Shown piece by piece: positions 8,770 to 18,351 of a stretch of DNA of 64,000 nt (positions within the stretch are counted from its first letter, which is position 1; each line of letters begins with the position of its first letter). Source of the DNA: Methanoculleus receptaculi (GTDB lineage: Archaea > Halobacteriota > Methanomicrobia > Methanomicrobiales > Methanoculleaceae); contig NZ_CP137642.1 of NCBI RefSeq assembly GCF_033472595.1, positions 744,001 to 808,000 on the forward strand. The letters are read 5' to 3'. Both the position numbers and the translations under genes were made by a program. The notes under the pieces were generated by a model. That model made no database searches, was not told where the DNA came from, and saw only the letters and a program-made list of their open reading frames with translations.

Positions 8770-10567
8770 GGATCTGTTTGAACGTCTCCGAGGAGACCGT
8801 CTCCACCAGAGCCGAGACCCGCGGGTCATCGAGCATCTGGCGGTGCATCGCAAGTTCGTAGCGCTCCGTTGCCACCGGCACAAACGCAAGATCAAGCGCC
8901 TTTGCAGCACTGTAGACGCCCATCCCGGCGTCCGCCTCCCCCGTCTTCACGGCCAGCGCCACCGCAAGGTGTGTCGTAACCTCGCGGTCGTAACCGGGGA
9001 TGGAGGCCGGGTCAATGCCGCGTTCTGCCAGGTGATGGTCCAGGAGCACCCGTGTCCCCGACCCCTTCTGCCGGTTGACGAACCGCCGCCCCGGCAGGTC
9101 GTCGAACCCCAGACCCTCGCGGGAGATGACGCCCTGCTGGCGTTCCGCAACGCAGAGGAGGACGAGGTCGGCGTCAGGGGCGTAGCGTCTCAGGTAGTGG
9201 GTGTTGTAAGTGCCGTCGGGGGCGAGGAGGTGCATCGGCGCGGCATGACACTCGCGTTTCTTCAGGGCGATCACGCCGCCCATGCTCCCGACGTGAGTGG
9301 AGTGGAGATCCACGCCGCGCGGCCGGACGAGATCGGCAAGGTAGTCAAGCGAGGGGTCGTGGCTCCCCGTGATGAGCACCGCCTCCTCCGCCTCCGTCCG
9401 CGGAACGGTCAGCCGGACGTCCACAATCTCACCCGCCTCGACACCCTCCTTCTGTGCCGGGATCTGCATGTATCCGTTCGCCCGCACCGCGCTCATCTGG
9501 ATCCCCGCACCCCGGGATTGCGGCACCGCAACCCAGCGATCCCCGACCATCCCCACGGAGAGGAGGACGAACTCGTCTGTCCCGATATCCGAGTGGAGAC
9601 TCGTCGTCAGCCTGGCGCTGAGACCTTCCGGCCGGGGGACGGGTAGACCATACCGGGCAACGAGCGGCATGACAATCTCGCGCATAACCGTCACCGCAGC
9701 GAGCGGGTAGCCCGGGAGCCCGATCACAGGTTTCCCCCCGACTCTGCCGATGATCACCGGTTTACCCGGTTTGATGGCCACGCCGTGTGCCAGCACCTCG
9801 CCGAGATCCCCGATGACGTCGGCGGTGTAGTCCCGTGTCCCGGCCGACGATCCAGCCGATACGAGCAGGATGTCGTTCTCTTCGATGCCGCGCCTGACAG
9901 CGCCCTTTATGGCGTTGTGGTCGTCAGGGACGATGGGGTAGCGGCAGGCCTCAACCCCCGCCTCAGAGAGGATGGCAGCAGCCAGGAGCGTGTTGCTCTC
10001 GATAACCTTCCCCGGCGGCGGCATGATGCCGGGCGGGACAAGTTCGCTCCCGGTGGGGATCAGCCCTGCCCGCAGGTGCTTGACCGCAGCCTCTGTCACC
10101 CCGTAGTTTGCAAGCGCCCCGAGTTCGTGTGGCCGTATCCGGTGTCCCCGCGGGAGGATCATCTCCGACTCGGCTATATCCTCGCCGACCGGGCGGATGT
10201 GCTGCCAGGGGCTGACAGGTTTGCGGATGGTGTATCTCCCGCTCTCCAGCCAGACGTCCTCGATCATGATCACAGCGTCGTAGCCGGGTGGGACTATGTT
10301 GCCCGTGTTGACCGGCACCGCGTCCGGGAGGGTCACCGGGTGCTGCTCGCTGGCCCCGACGGTATCGGCGCTCCTGACCGCTATCCCGTCCATCGCCGAG
10401 ATGTGGATCGCGGGGACTGAGAACCTGGCGAATATGGGTTCGGCGGTGACCCGGCCTATCAGTTCCGTCCCCACAGGAACCCGGACAACCCGCGGAACGG
10501 CTTGAAACGACCTCTCCACCAGCGACCGCGCCTCTTCAAGCGATATGACCGAGAGGTAGCGCTTCAC
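8708..10567 (-). CDS. MoeA-like molybdopterin protein fused to a periplasmic-binding-protein-like domain
   Basis: This 619-residue protein has two parts. Residues 1 to about 400 are a MoeA domain, the molybdenum or tungsten insertase of molybdopterin cofactor synthesis, with segments such as SAMDGIAV, PTGSELV, VSAGSSAGTRDY and GLPGYPL. Residues 410 to 619 resemble a substrate-binding-protein fold of the PF12727 type (TGSHDPSLDYL, GSGTRVLLD, EADAGMGVYSAA). The fusion is known in archaea and may bind an oxyanion or cofactor intermediate; that role is inference. It starts with GTG, overlapping the stop of the upstream moeA by 4 bp. In a methanogen it would serve tungsten or molybdenum enzymes such as formylmethanofuran dehydrogenase. 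Confidence 0.9.
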   Translation of the reverse strand: MKRYLSVISLEEARSLVERSFQAVPRVVRVPVGTELIGRVTAEPIFARFSVPAIHISAMDGIAVRSADTVGASEQHPVTLPDAVPVNTGNIVPPGYDAVIMIEDVWLESGRYTIRKPVSPWQHIRPVGEDIAESEMILPRGHRIRPHELGALANYGVTEAAVKHLRAGLIPTGSELVPPGIMPPPGKVIESNTLLAAAILSEAGVEACRYPIVPDDHNAIKGAVRRGIEENDILLVSAGSSAGTRDYTADVIGDLGEVLAHGVAIKPGKPVIIGRVGGKPVIGLPGYPLAAVTVMREIVMPLVARYGLPVPRPEGLSARLTTSLHSDIGTDEFVLLSVGMVGDRWVAVPQSRGAGIQMSAVRANGYMQIPAQKEGVEAGEIVDVRLTVPRTEAEEAVLITGSHDPSLDYLADLVRPRGVDLHSTHVGSMGGVIALKKRECHAAPMHLLAPDGTYNTHYLRRYAPDADLVLLCVAERQQGVISREGLGFDDLPGRRFVNRQKGSGTRVLLDHHLAERGIDPASIPGYDREVTTHLAVALAVKTGEADAGMGVYSAAKALDLAFVPVATERYELAMHRQMLDDPRVSALVETVSSETFKQILNDLGGYETAETGVLRELRG

Positions 10568-11766
10568 CAGAGGATCACCTCGACCTCTTCACCGACCTCA
10601 AGCCCCTCGATCGAGGCCGGGATCCGCACAAGACCGTCGCTCTGCACCAGGGTGTTGAGGAGCCCCGACTTCCCGAAGATCGGTGTCGCCCTGCCATCCT
10701 CGAGGCTGACCCGGATGTAGTCCTCCCTCCCGCGGGTTGAGGGGATGTTCTGCGTCAGCCTGGCCCGGAGTGTCCGGCGGGTGACGGTGGTCTGACTCAT
10801 CGCCGCAATCAGGTGGTCCACGATGGCGACGAGCACAACGAATGTTGAGGCCGGGTGCCCCGGCAGCCCGATGACCGGTTTTTTACGCGCCGTCCCTATG
10901 ATGGTCGGTTTCCCGGGGGCAAGTGCGATCCCGTGCACCAGCACCTCGCCGAGTTCCGCGACAACCGCGGCGGTGTTGTCCCTCTCATCCTTTGACGACC
11001 CCCCGGAGATCAGGACAGCGTCGCACCGCTCTAGCGCTGACGCGACCGCCCGCATCAACGCCGCGCGGTCGTCCCTGACTATCCCGAAATAGACCGGGCG
11101 GCAGCCCCGTTCCGTTACAAACGCACCCGCAAGGTAGGAGTTTACGTCCCGCACCTGGCCAGGCGCCGGTCTCTCGAGTATGGGGACGACCTCGTTGCCG
11201 GTGGATATGATCCCGATCCGGGGCACCATCACCACGCTGACGCGGTCTGCCCCGACCGCTGCGGCGACACCGATCTCCCTCGGCGTGAGGACGCGGCCGC
11301 GCTCCAGTACCACCTTCCCGGCCCCGAAATCCTCGCCCCTGCGGATCACGTTCTCACCGGGCGCCACTGGCCGGTGGACCAGGAGATCGTCACCGATCTG
11401 TTCGGCGTTCTCGATCATCACCACCGCGTCCGCACCCGCCGGGAGTGCCCCGCCGGTCGGGACGTAGCGGCACGACCCCGGGGAGATGCTCCCCGGATCG
11501 GTGCTCCCCATACTGACCCTTCCCAGGAACTGGAGCATCGCCGGTATGGCCTCGGAGGCGCCGATTGTATCGGCCGCGGCGACCGCGTAGCCGTCGACCG
11601 TTGAACGGTCAAACCCCGGGACATCGATATCGGCGCAGACGTCCTTTGCAAGCACGCGGTGGAGCGCGCTCTCAAGCGGAACGTCCTCGCACCCCGCTGC
11701 AGGAGTGATCCTCCGAACCGTCTCGACGGCCGCATCGACGGATACGACATCAAGAAAGAGGCTCAT
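10564..11766 (-). CDS. moeA: Molybdopterin molybdenumtransferase MoeA
   Basis: The 400-residue protein is a complete MoeA, which inserts molybdate or tungstate into adenylated molybdopterin. Typical segments are STVDGYAVAAAD, GGALPAGADAVV, ISTGNEVVP, ISGGSSKDERD and GLPGHPAS. A longer frame begins at 11787, but I chose the ATG at 11766 because it overlaps the stop of the upstream small gene in an ATGA arrangement. It lies between that gene and the MoeA fusion; all three overlap end to end and form one operon. Paired MoeA paralogues are common in archaea, and one may be specialised for tungsten. Confidence 0.93.
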   Translation of the reverse strand: MSLFLDVVSVDAAVETVRRITPAAGCEDVPLESALHRVLAKDVCADIDVPGFDRSTVDGYAVAAADTIGASEAIPAMLQFLGRVSMGSTDPGSISPGSCRYVPTGGALPAGADAVVMIENAEQIGDDLLVHRPVAPGENVIRRGEDFGAGKVVLERGRVLTPREIGVAAAVGADRVSVVMVPRIGIISTGNEVVPILERPAPGQVRDVNSYLAGAFVTERGCRPVYFGIVRDDRAALMRAVASALERCDAVLISGGSSKDERDNTAAVVAELGEVLVHGIALAPGKPTIIGTARKKPVIGLPGHPASTFVVLVAIVDHLIAAMSQTTVTRRTLRARLTQNIPSTRGREDYIRVSLEDGRATPIFGKSGLLNTLVQSDGLVRIPASIEGLEVGEEVEVILW

Positions 11767-12002
11767 CTGAAGCAGCCCAGCTGGCACCCGCGGATCTTTA
11801 TTCTCGGTTCGTGCTGGTTGCAGTAGCGCGCGATATCCATCTTCGGGATACTGTAGTTATCGGCTATCTCAAAGGCCTGGGGGCACGTGATCTCGTCTTT
11901 TATACCGTAGGCCTGAAACGCTCTGCGTATGGTTTCTTCGTCCATGGTACCCAGATCGTTTGCCTGCAGGATGATAGGATTTACTGCGCCGGGCACTATC
12001 AT
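11763..12002 (-). CDS. Small conserved-looking protein with four cysteines, first gene of the moeA operon
   Basis: A 79-residue protein that I do not recognise. It looks helical (DEETIRRAFQAYGIK, then PQAFEIADNYSIPKMDIARY), which could be a helix-turn-helix. It has cysteines at ITCPQ, YCNQH and a C-terminal GCQLGC pair, suggesting metal or cluster binding. Its stop overlaps the moeA start, so it is almost certainly translated and coupled to molybdopterin synthesis. A regulatory or metal-sensing role is a guess from these features. It is divergent from dtdA, with only about 30 bp between the starts. Confidence 0.75.
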   Translation of the reverse strand: MIVPGAVNPIILQANDLGTMDEETIRRAFQAYGIKDEITCPQAFEIADNYSIPKMDIARYCNQHEPRIKIRGCQLGCFR

Positions 12003-12031
12003 TTAGCGCTCCCGCAACCCATCTATACGTG

Positions 12032-13345
12032 ATGCAGATCACGCTGGTAAACTCAAAACAGGACGCTGCAGGAGTAAACATCAGGAATAATCTCAAGAAT
12101 CTGCTTGAACCCGGTGGGCACTGGCCGCTTGCGGAGGCTCACGACCTGGACCTCCTGGAGGTCGATGGCCGGTTGATCCACCAGGACGGGATCGACGATG
12201 AGGTCGATGCCGACCTGATCATATTTATATCCAGGCACTCGAGCGTCCAGCCGATGCCAGCCCTCACCGTTCATGTTACCGGAAACTACGGGCGTGCAGA
12301 CCTTGGCGGGGAACCCCGCCGCCTCGCCCCGGCAGCCCCCGCCTGGATGCACGCCGTCCTCCGGAACCTTCATGCCCGCGCTCCGCCGGGCTACCGCGTC
12401 TCCTACGAGGTTACGCACCACGGCCCGACCGAACTCTCAACCCCGTCGTTCTTCGTCGAGATAGGGTCCGGGGCCGCAGAATGGGCCGACCCCGTTGCCG
12501 GGCGGGCGGTGGCAGAGAGCATACTCTCTGCCGTGCCGGAGGAGACGATCAACCTGATAGGGTTCGGGGGGACGCACTACGCCGTCCGGCAGACCGGGAT
12601 CGCACTATCATCCCGCGGCGCCTTCGGCCACATCGTGCCGGGCCGCGAGATCGATGCCGTGGACGCCGGGATCCTCCAGAGGATGCAGGAGGCAAGCGGT
12701 GCGGTGGCCGCCTACATCGACAGGAAATCGGTATCCACGGATCAGGGCAGGCGGATCGAGCGGATGCTCGCCGCCGCCGGTCTCCCCATCCTCACGGAGT
12801 CGGAGATCCTGGAGGCGTCGCGGCTTGCATGGTCAACCTACCTCCAGGTCAGGACGCTTGCCGAAGAGATCGCACCGGGCTCACGCGTTCACATCCACAG
12901 CATGAGAGGTGAAGGGAAGCCCGTTGCGATTCAGGTTGCCCCCGAACTGATCAGAGAGACACTCAAATCCAGCAGACCTGGTTTTCTTGAGGCGCTTGAA
13001 CGATTACCCCTTGCCCATATCTCGCATGGCTCAACGGAGGTCTCATCAAGGTTCATCTGTTTTGAGAACGATTCGTCCCGACTCGCAAGTGATATAACTA
13101 CCCAGTGTATAAAACTCCTACTTATCTGTGAGAATGCTGTTATCGAGGGTGATCGCCTCGTCCTCCGCAAGGTGCGGTTTGACCCTGAGAAGGCGCGCAG
13201 GCAGGGAGTGCCGAAGGGGCCGCTTTATGCCAGGCTTGCCAGCGGAGAAGCGGTCGAGATCGAGGGACGGAGGATCACGCCTGATACGGTGCAGACAACC
13301 AGCGTGAAACGGATACATATCCCGGGATTGGAGAGATACTTATGA
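12032..13345 (+). CDS. dtdA: D-aminoacyl-tRNA deacylase, archaeal type (DTD2)
   Basis: At about 437 residues this is the archaeal/plant-type D-aminoacyl-tRNA deacylase, which hydrolyses D-amino acids from mischarged tRNAs. Characteristic segments are [19 protein letters not shown], the [18 protein letters not shown] block and [14 protein letters not shown]. The C-terminal third is an extra region common in euryarchaeal members. The start is the ATG at 12032; a GTG one codon earlier is an alternative. Its stop overlaps the ftsZ start by 4 bp, making it the first gene of the dtdA-ftsZ-secE-spt5 group. Confidence 0.92.
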   Translation: MQITLVNSKQDAAGVNIRNNLKNLLEPGGHWPLAEAHDLDLLEVDGRLIHQDGIDDEVDADLIIFISRHSSVQPMPALTVHVTGNYGRADLGGEPRRLAPAAPAWMHAVLRNLHARAPPGYRVSYEVTHHGPTELSTPSFFVEIGSGAAEWADPVAGRAVAESILSAVPEETINLIGFGGTHYAVRQTGIALSSRGAFGHIVPGREIDAVDAGILQRMQEASGAVAAYIDRKSVSTDQGRRIERMLAAAGLPILTESEILEASRLAWSTYLQVRTLAEEIAPGSRVHIHSMRGEGKPVAIQVAPELIRETLKSSRPGFLEALERLPLAHISHGSTEVSSRFICFENDSSRLASDITTQCIKLLLICENAVIEGDRLVLRKVRFDPEKARRQGVPKGPLYARLASGEAVEIEGRRITPDTVQTTSVKRIHIPGLERYL

Positions 13346-14439
13346 AATCCATCGTAGAAGAAGCTCTTTCACGGGCTGGGGCGGAGCAGCGCCTTGATGA
13401 GCCACTGGAGGTCGAGAGGGATCTCGAAGAGGTCCTGATGGAACTCCGGACCGAGATCGCGGTCATCGGGTGCGGGGGTGGTGGCTCGAACACGGTGACC
13501 AGGATGTGGGAGGAGGGCATCAACGGTGCACGGCTGATCGCCATCAACACCGATGCACAGCACCTCGTCCGGACGCGTGCCGATAGTCGAATCCTGATCG
13601 GCCGGCAGAGAACACGTGGTCTTGGCGCGGGCTCGATCCCCCAGGTCGGCGAGGAGGCTGCCCTTGAGAACGAGGATGACATCAGGCGTGCCGTTCAGGG
13701 CTGCGATATGGTCTTCATCACCACCGGACTCGGCGGGGGCACCGGCACCGGTGCTGCACCGATTGTGGCAAAAGCCGCGAGAGACGAGGGTGCGCTGACC
13801 ATCGCGGTGGTCACCCTGCCGTTCACCGCGGAAGGTGCTATCAGGGCGCAGAACGCGGAAGCAGGGCTTGAACGTCTCCGTGAAGTGGCAGACACCGTCA
13901 TCGTCGTGCCAAACGATCGGCTGCTCGAGGTGGTGCCCCGTCTCCCGCTCTATGCTGCCTTCAAGGTCTCTGACGAGGTGCTGATGCGGGCTGTCAAGGG
14001 CATAACCGAGCTGATCACGATGCCCGGTCTTGTGAACCTGGACTTTGCTGATGTCCGGACGGTCATGGAGCGTGGAGGCGTCGCGATGATCGGTATGGGT
14101 GAGAGTGACAGTGAGGATAAAGCCGCTGATTCGGTCAAGAAGGCGCTGCGCTCCCCGCTGCTGGATGTCGATATCTCAGGCGCAACCGCGGCGCTCGTCA
14201 ACGTCGTCGGTGGCTCCGATATGACCATGTCCGAGGCGGAAGGCGTCATTCAGGAGGTATACGACCGGATCGATCCCGATGCCCGCATAATCTGGGGTGC
14301 TCAGGTTGATCCTGAGATGCAGGGCAAGATGCGGACGCTGCTTGTGGTCACCGGTGTCCGGTCACCACAAATATATGGCAGAAGCGAGAAGAGTATGCCT
14401 CGCACGATGAGACAGTTTGAGATCGACTTCCTGAAGTGA
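13342..14439 (+). CDS. ftsZ: Cell division protein FtsZ
   Basis: A tubulin-like GTPase of 365 residues that forms the division ring. The GTP-binding signature [10 protein letters not shown] is intact, preceded by [14 protein letters not shown] and the INTDAQHL loop. The T7 catalytic loop is visible as [11 protein letters not shown]. An N-terminal extension of about 35 acidic, helical residues precedes the core, as in archaeal FtsZ1. It is translationally coupled to dtdA and followed closely by secE, an arrangement conserved in euryarchaea. Confidence 0.97.
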   Translation: MKSIVEEALSRAGAEQRLDEPLEVERDLEEVLMELRTEIAVIGCGGGGSNTVTRMWEEGINGARLIAINTDAQHLVRTRADSRILIGRQRTRGLGAGSIPQVGEEAALENEDDIRRAVQGCDMVFITTGLGGGTGTGAAPIVAKAARDEGALTIAVVTLPFTAEGAIRAQNAEAGLERLREVADTVIVVPNDRLLEVVPRLPLYAAFKVSDEVLMRAVKGITELITMPGLVNLDFADVRTVMERGGVAMIGMGESDSEDKAADSVKKALRSPLLDVDISGATAALVNVVGGSDMTMSEAEGVIQEVYDRIDPDARIIWGAQVDPEMQGKMRTLLVVTGVRSPQIYGRSEKSMPRTMRQFEIDFLK

Positions 14440-14448
14440 GCCGTTAAT

Positions 14449-14655
14449 ATGAACTATAAGGAGACAGTGGAAAGCGCAAAGTCGTTCAAGATCGAGGAGG
14501 AGCTCTTCAAGAAGTACTGGCGCGTGCTGAAACTGGCACGGCGGCCTACCCGTGATGAGTTCACCAAGATCGCTATAGTATCGGCGGCAGGTATCCTGCT
14601 TATCGGTCTTATCGGCTTTATAATATACGAGATCATGCTGCTACTGCCCAGATGA
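14449..14655 (+). CDS. secE: Protein translocase subunit SecE/Sec61 gamma
   Basis: The 68-residue protein has the expected form of an archaeal SecE: an amphipathic cytoplasmic helix with KKYWRVLKLARRPTRDEF and one C-terminal membrane segment (AGILLIGLIGFIIYEIMLLL). It is the small subunit of the SecYEG translocon in the cell membrane. It lies just after ftsZ, and its stop overlaps the ATG of spt5 by 4 bp. Confidence 0.94.
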   Translation: MNYKETVESAKSFKIEEELFKKYWRVLKLARRPTRDEFTKIAIVSAAGILLIGLIGFIIYEIMLLLPR

Positions 14656-15134
14656 TGGATATGGCTGAGGGTGCAAACAGGGTTTACGCGGTCAAGACGA
14701 CCGCCAAGCAGGAGCGGACGGTAGCCGACAATATAGAGAAGGTGACGAGGGAGCAGAAGGATATCCATGTTACGGCCGTTATGGTTCCCGAGGAGCTGAA
14801 AGGCTACGTCCTGGTGGAGAGCCCGGACTCCCTTGCCCGCATGGAGCAGCTGGTGGAACTGATCCCCCACGCGCGCGCGGTGGTGCGCGGTTCGACCACG
14901 CTTGCCGAGGTGGAGCACTTCCTGGTGCCAAAGCCGGTTGTCAGCGGCATCACCGAGGGAACCATAGTCGAGATCATCGCCGGGCCGTTCAAGGGTGAGA
15001 AGGCAGTTGTAAAACGTATCGATTCCGGAAAGGAAGAGATCACGGTTGAACTCTACGAGAGCATGGTTCCAATTCCGATCACTGTCCGGGGCGATTCCGT
15101 CCGCGTTGTGGAGCGCTCCGAAGACGTCTTCTGA
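14652..15134 (+). CDS. spt5: Transcription elongation factor Spt5 (NusG homologue)
   Basis: At about 160 residues this is archaeal Spt5, with an N-terminal NGN domain (RVYAVKTTAKQERTVADNI) and a C-terminal KOW domain (GTIVEIIAGPFKGEKAVVKRID). With Spt4 it binds RNA polymerase and promotes processive elongation. The first ATG overlaps secE; further in-frame ATGs at 14655 and 14661 are possible starts. A T-run just after the stop suggests that the operon ends here. Confidence 0.95.
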   Translation: MMDMAEGANRVYAVKTTAKQERTVADNIEKVTREQKDIHVTAVMVPEELKGYVLVESPDSLARMEQLVELIPHARAVVRGSTTLAEVEHFLVPKPVVSGITEGTIVEIIAGPFKGEKAVVKRIDSGKEEITVELYESMVPIPITVRGDSVRVVERSEDVF

Positions 15135-15149
15135 AGAAGAACTCCAGTC

Positions 15150-15156
15150 TTTTTTT
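15150..15156 (+). terminator. T-run terminator after spt5
   Basis: Seven consecutive T residues lie 16 bp after the spt5 stop, which fits archaeal oligo-T termination and separates this operon from the ribosomal protein operon. Confidence 0.55.
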
Positions 15157-15210
15157 GTGGTGCAGGGGATGGTGCCATGCGCGCCCACCGTCCCCGGGTC
15201 ATGCCCCGTA

Positions 15211-15268
15211 CTTTAAATCCTCTCAGGTTAACCTTAGATAACCCAGGCAACTATTCCCCTGAGGAATA
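15211..15268 (+). promoter_or_regulatory. Promoter and leader of the L11-L1-L10-L12 operon
   Basis: A TATA-like CTTTAAAT lies at 15211-15218. It is followed by the perfect 10-bp palindrome AGGTTAACCT at 15225-15234, and by an inverted repeat, TATTCC/GGAATA with a 5-base loop, at 15252-15268. The ATG of rpl11 follows at 15284. The TATA spacing would start transcription near 15240, so the hairpin would sit in the 5' leader. A regulatory role for the hairpin is inference. Confidence 0.55.
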
Positions 15269-15283
15269 AGCTGGTGAATTTGT

Positions 15284-15760
15284 ATGGCAGAAACGGTCGA
15301 GGTATTGGTACCCGGCGGCAAGGCAACTGCAGGCCCGCCTCTCGGGCCCGCGCTCGGTCCTCTCGGTATCAACGTGAAGGCTGTCGTCGACGAGATCAAC
15401 AGAAAGACGGCCGAATTCAACGGCATGCAGGTGCCGGTGACGGTTACGGTTGACGATAAGCGGAACTTCACGATCGAGGTGGGTATTCCGCCCACCGCGG
15501 CGCTCATCAAGAAAGAGGCCGGTATCGAGAAGGGTTCGGCTGAGCCGGGTGCTCTGGTGGCGGGAGATATACCGCTGGAGGCCGTCGTCCGTATTGCCCG
15601 TATGAAGTTTGATGGTATGCTCTCGTACGACCTGAAGTCGGCGGTCAAAGAGGTCGCCGGAACGTGTATGAGTGTGGGTGTCAACATCGAGGGGAAGAAA
15701 CCCCGCGATATGATCCAGGCCATCAATAACGGGGAGTACGACGACGTACTCGTCGCATAG
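15284..15760 (+). CDS. rpl11: 50S ribosomal protein L11
   Basis: At 158 residues this is an archaeal uL11 protein of the GTPase-associated centre of the large subunit. The N terminus VEVLVPGGKATAGPPLGPAL and the LGPLGINVKAVVDEINRKT segment are diagnostic. It is the first gene of the L11-L1-L10-L12 operon, which has its own upstream promoter. About 50 bp separate it from L1. Confidence 0.97.
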   Translation: MAETVEVLVPGGKATAGPPLGPALGPLGINVKAVVDEINRKTAEFNGMQVPVTVTVDDKRNFTIEVGIPPTAALIKKEAGIEKGSAEPGALVAGDIPLEAVVRIARMKFDGMLSYDLKSAVKEVAGTCMSVGVNIEGKKPRDMIQAINNGEYDDVLVA

Positions 15761-15811
15761 ATGTCAGACAACCATAGAAGATCGTGAGGTCGTGTACTAT
15801 GGAGGCAAAGG

Positions 15812-16453
15812 ATGGTTGACATAACCAGTATACAGAAAGCCGTGAAAACGGCACTTGAGAAGGCTCCGGAACGGAAGTTCAGGGAGAGCGTGGATCTCAC
15901 AGTCAACCTCAGGAATATCGATATGTCTCAGCCAAAGAACCGTATCGACGAGACGGTTCATCTCCCGCACGGTTTTGACAACGTCAAGATTGCTGTTCTC
16001 GGGAAGGGGGATATCGTTACGCAGGCTAAAGAGGCAAATGTCGACCTCATCCTGGGTCCTGAGGATATCGAACGGCTCGGTGGCGAACCACGGGAGGCTC
16101 GGAAGATCGCGGATGAATATCGGTTCTTCCTGGCTGAGACGGCAATGATGCCTCTTGTTGGCCGCTATCTCGGTGTCCGGCTGGGTCCGCGTGGAAGGAT
16201 GCCGATTCCGATCTCGCAGGGAACCGATATCCGGCCCATCGTTCAGCGGCTTAGGAACTCCGTGAAGATCCGGACAAAGGACAAGAAGGTCTTCCACACC
16301 AAGGTCGGGACCACCGCGATGGATCCTGCGGAGATCGCCGAGAACATCGATACAATTCTCCGGCGGGTTGAGTCCGTCCTGGAGAGTGGAGCGATGAATA
16401 TTCATTCGGTCTACGTGAAGACGACGATGGGGCCGGCAGTGAGGGTGATCTGA
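15812..16453 (+). CDS. rpl1: 50S ribosomal protein L1
   Basis: The 213-residue uL1 protein binds 23S rRNA at the L1 stalk. Segments such as RKFRESVDLTVNLRNIDMSQ, the PHGFDN loop and LGPRGRMPIPI are typical of archaeal L1. A GGAGG lies 9 bp upstream of the ATG. In Methanococcus, L1 represses its own mRNA by binding near the start of its coding region; whether that holds here cannot be read by eye. The stop overlaps the ATG of L10 by one base. Confidence 0.97.
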   Translation: MVDITSIQKAVKTALEKAPERKFRESVDLTVNLRNIDMSQPKNRIDETVHLPHGFDNVKIAVLGKGDIVTQAKEANVDLILGPEDIERLGGEPREARKIADEYRFFLAETAMMPLVGRYLGVRLGPRGRMPIPISQGTDIRPIVQRLRNSVKIRTKDKKVFHTKVGTTAMDPAEIAENIDTILRRVESVLESGAMNIHSVYVKTTMGPAVRVI

Positions 16454-17481
16454 TGGCACTCTATACGCACCATCTGCCCCGATGGAAGAGGGATGAAGTA
16501 GAGGAGATCAAGCGCGGCATCCAGGAGCACCCGGTCGTCGGTATCGTGAATATGCACGGTATCCCCGCCTCGCAGGTGCAGGATATCCGGCGGAACCTCC
16601 GCGGCACAGCGAGGGTGAAGATGTCCCGCAACACGCTCATCGAGCGTGCCTTGAACGAGCTCGGCGGTAGCGTTGCAGACTTAAAAGAGCATTTTGAAGG
16701 CCAGAGTGCACTGATCTTCACAAACGAGAATCCTTTCAGGCTCTTTAAACTGCTTGAGCAGACCAAGACGAAGATGGCCGCTAAGCCCGGCGAGATTGCG
16801 CCCGAGGATATCGTTGTCCCGAAGGGCCCGACCACTTTCAAGCCAGGCCCTATCGTTGGCGAGTTCCAGCAGGTGGGCATACCCGCGGTCATTGAGGGTG
16901 GCAAGGTCAAGATTCGCGAGACAAAGACGGTCGTGAAGAAGGGCGAGGTCATCAACCGGAAGGTCGCTGGGGTGCTCTCGAAACTCGGGATCAAGCCGAT
17001 GGATGTCGGGCTTGCCCTTCAGGCTGCGTACTACCGCGGCAGTGTCTTCACGCCGGAGATGCTTGCAATCGATGAGGAGGCCTGCGCGAAGAAGATCGCG
17101 TTCGCGGCCAGCCAGGCGTTCAACCTCTCGGTCAACGCTGCTATCCCGACCAGGCTTACCATCGGGGCCATCATTGGCAGGGCGGTAAGTGAGGCGCGGA
17201 ACGTTGGTGTTGAGGCGGGCGTCTACGAGAAGGATATCATCGACCTGATCATCGGGCGTGCCAGGCGCGAGATGCTGGCTGTGGCGCTCGCGGCGCAGGC
17301 CAGGGGGTTCGACCTTGATGAGGAGACCCTGAAGGCGGCAACGGCCGCCGCACCTGCCGTGTCCGCCGCGGTTCCGGCTGCTGTTGCAGCACCCGCCGCA
17401 GAGGAAGAGGAGACGGAAGAGGAGAAGAAGGAGGAGGACGAGGAGAGCGGTCTTGCCGGTCTCGGTGCCCTCTTCGGCTGA
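16453..17481 (+). CDS. rpl10: 50S ribosomal protein L10 (P0)
   Basis: At 342 residues this is archaeal uL10/P0, the base of the L12 stalk. It has the rRNA-binding N-terminal domain ([20 protein letters not shown]), the archaeal insertion domain, the helical region that binds L12 dimers and an acidic C-terminal tail ending in [10 protein letters not shown]. That tail recruits translation factors and is almost identical, even in DNA, to the tail of L12. It overlaps the L1 stop by one base and lies 26 bp before L12. Confidence 0.96.
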   Translation: MALYTHHLPRWKRDEVEEIKRGIQEHPVVGIVNMHGIPASQVQDIRRNLRGTARVKMSRNTLIERALNELGGSVADLKEHFEGQSALIFTNENPFRLFKLLEQTKTKMAAKPGEIAPEDIVVPKGPTTFKPGPIVGEFQQVGIPAVIEGGKVKIRETKTVVKKGEVINRKVAGVLSKLGIKPMDVGLALQAAYYRGSVFTPEMLAIDEEACAKKIAFAASQAFNLSVNAAIPTRLTIGAIIGRAVSEARNVGVEAGVYEKDIIDLIIGRARREMLAVALAAQARGFDLDEETLKAATAAAPAVSAAVPAAVAAPAAEEEETEEEKKEEDEESGLAGLGALFG

Positions 17482-17829
17482 TATTTCAAAAACGAGGTGA
17501 ATCAAGAATGGAGTATATCTACGCTGCACTGCTCCTGCACAACGCAGGCAAGGAAATTACTGAAGAGAATGTGACTGCTGTCTTAAAATCTGCCGGTGTC
17601 GAGGTTCAGGACGCCCGCGTGAAGGCGCTCGTCGCCGCACTTGAGGATGTGAACATCGAGGAGGCCATCAACAGGGCCGCCCTCGCACCTGTCGCTGCTG
17701 CTGCACCCGCTGCCGCCGCGGCTCCGGCTGCTGCTGCAGCACCCGCCGCAGAGGAAGAGGAGACGGAAGAGGAGAAGAAGGAAGAGGACGAAGAGAGCGG
17801 TCTTGCCGGTCTCGGTGCCCTCTTCGGCT
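17365..17829 (+). repeat. 115-bp direct repeat joining the 3' ends of rpl10 and rpl12
   Basis: Bases 17365-17479 and 17715-17829, offset by 350, differ at only about four positions. They encode the hinge and acidic tail of L10 and of L12. Two of the differences are silent GAG/GAA changes. Confidence 0.85.
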
Positions 17830-17831
17830 AA
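17508..17831 (+). CDS. rpl12: 50S ribosomal protein L12 (P1/P2 type)
   Basis: The 107-residue archaeal L12 has an N-terminal dimerisation domain ([17 protein letters not shown]), an alanine-proline hinge and the highly charged C-terminal motif ending in [10 protein letters not shown]. It is present as dimers on the L10 stalk and recruits elongation factors. A GAGGTGA ribosome-binding site lies 6 bp before the ATG, and a T-run terminator follows the stop. Confidence 0.96.
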   Translation: MEYIYAALLLHNAGKEITEENVTAVLKSAGVEVQDARVKALVAALEDVNIEEAINRAALAPVAAAAPAAAAAPAAAAAPAAEEEETEEEKKEEDEESGLAGLGALFG

Positions 17832-17834
17832 ACC

Positions 17835-17841
17835 TTTTTTT
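17835..17841 (+). terminator. T-run terminator after rpl12
   Basis: Seven T residues begin 3 bp after the rpl12 stop, matching archaeal oligo-T termination at the end of the ribosomal operon. Confidence 0.55.
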
Positions 17842-18351
17842 CGCCGGTAGTTGGCCGGTTCTTTATCGATCCTTGTTTCACCGTAGTCACTCGTTGAGCG
17901 GTATCTCCATTGGCAGATTTCCCGGAACTCGCAGACTACGGGGATGGCTTACTTAGGCGATCTGTTCTGAAAATGAGTTAGAAAAGAGTTTTGTGTGGGT
18001 GATATTGGATTTCCCGATGCCCGACCATGACCCTGGTGAAACCGGGGTGGTGAAAGTCACGATTCCCGGCCGGGTGATTGATGAGAAGTATACCCGGATG
18101 CAAAGAGTAGTCAAAACGGGGAAAATATCGCGGTATAGTGGACCGTGGAACTATCGCCCCTCCCCTCATGGCGATATCCCCTCGGAATCCGTGTCTGGGA
18201 CGCCCTCAGGCATCCTTGGCCCACTGGTTCTCCAACAACGGGTCATCACGAGTTTTTGATATGTAGAGATATCGTATTTCAGTCGTCATCATCCGTTCGT
18301 CATTACTGCTAAATCTGGATCGGAGTATTCTTTGGAAGACCGGGTTCCCCC
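17842..18351. other. 510 bp intergenic region between rpl12 and hypF
   Basis: The two flanking genes converge here. I see no supportable gene. An open frame at 17993-18259 has no recognisable domain. Small inverted repeats occur, but nothing matches a known RNA. The region is more AT-rich than its neighbours and may be decayed sequence. Confidence 0.45.

Noticed and set aside
17993-18259. 88-codon frame after the ribosomal operon
   Set aside because: No recognisable domain, no convincing start signal and unusual composition; possibly decayed sequence, but not supported as a gene.
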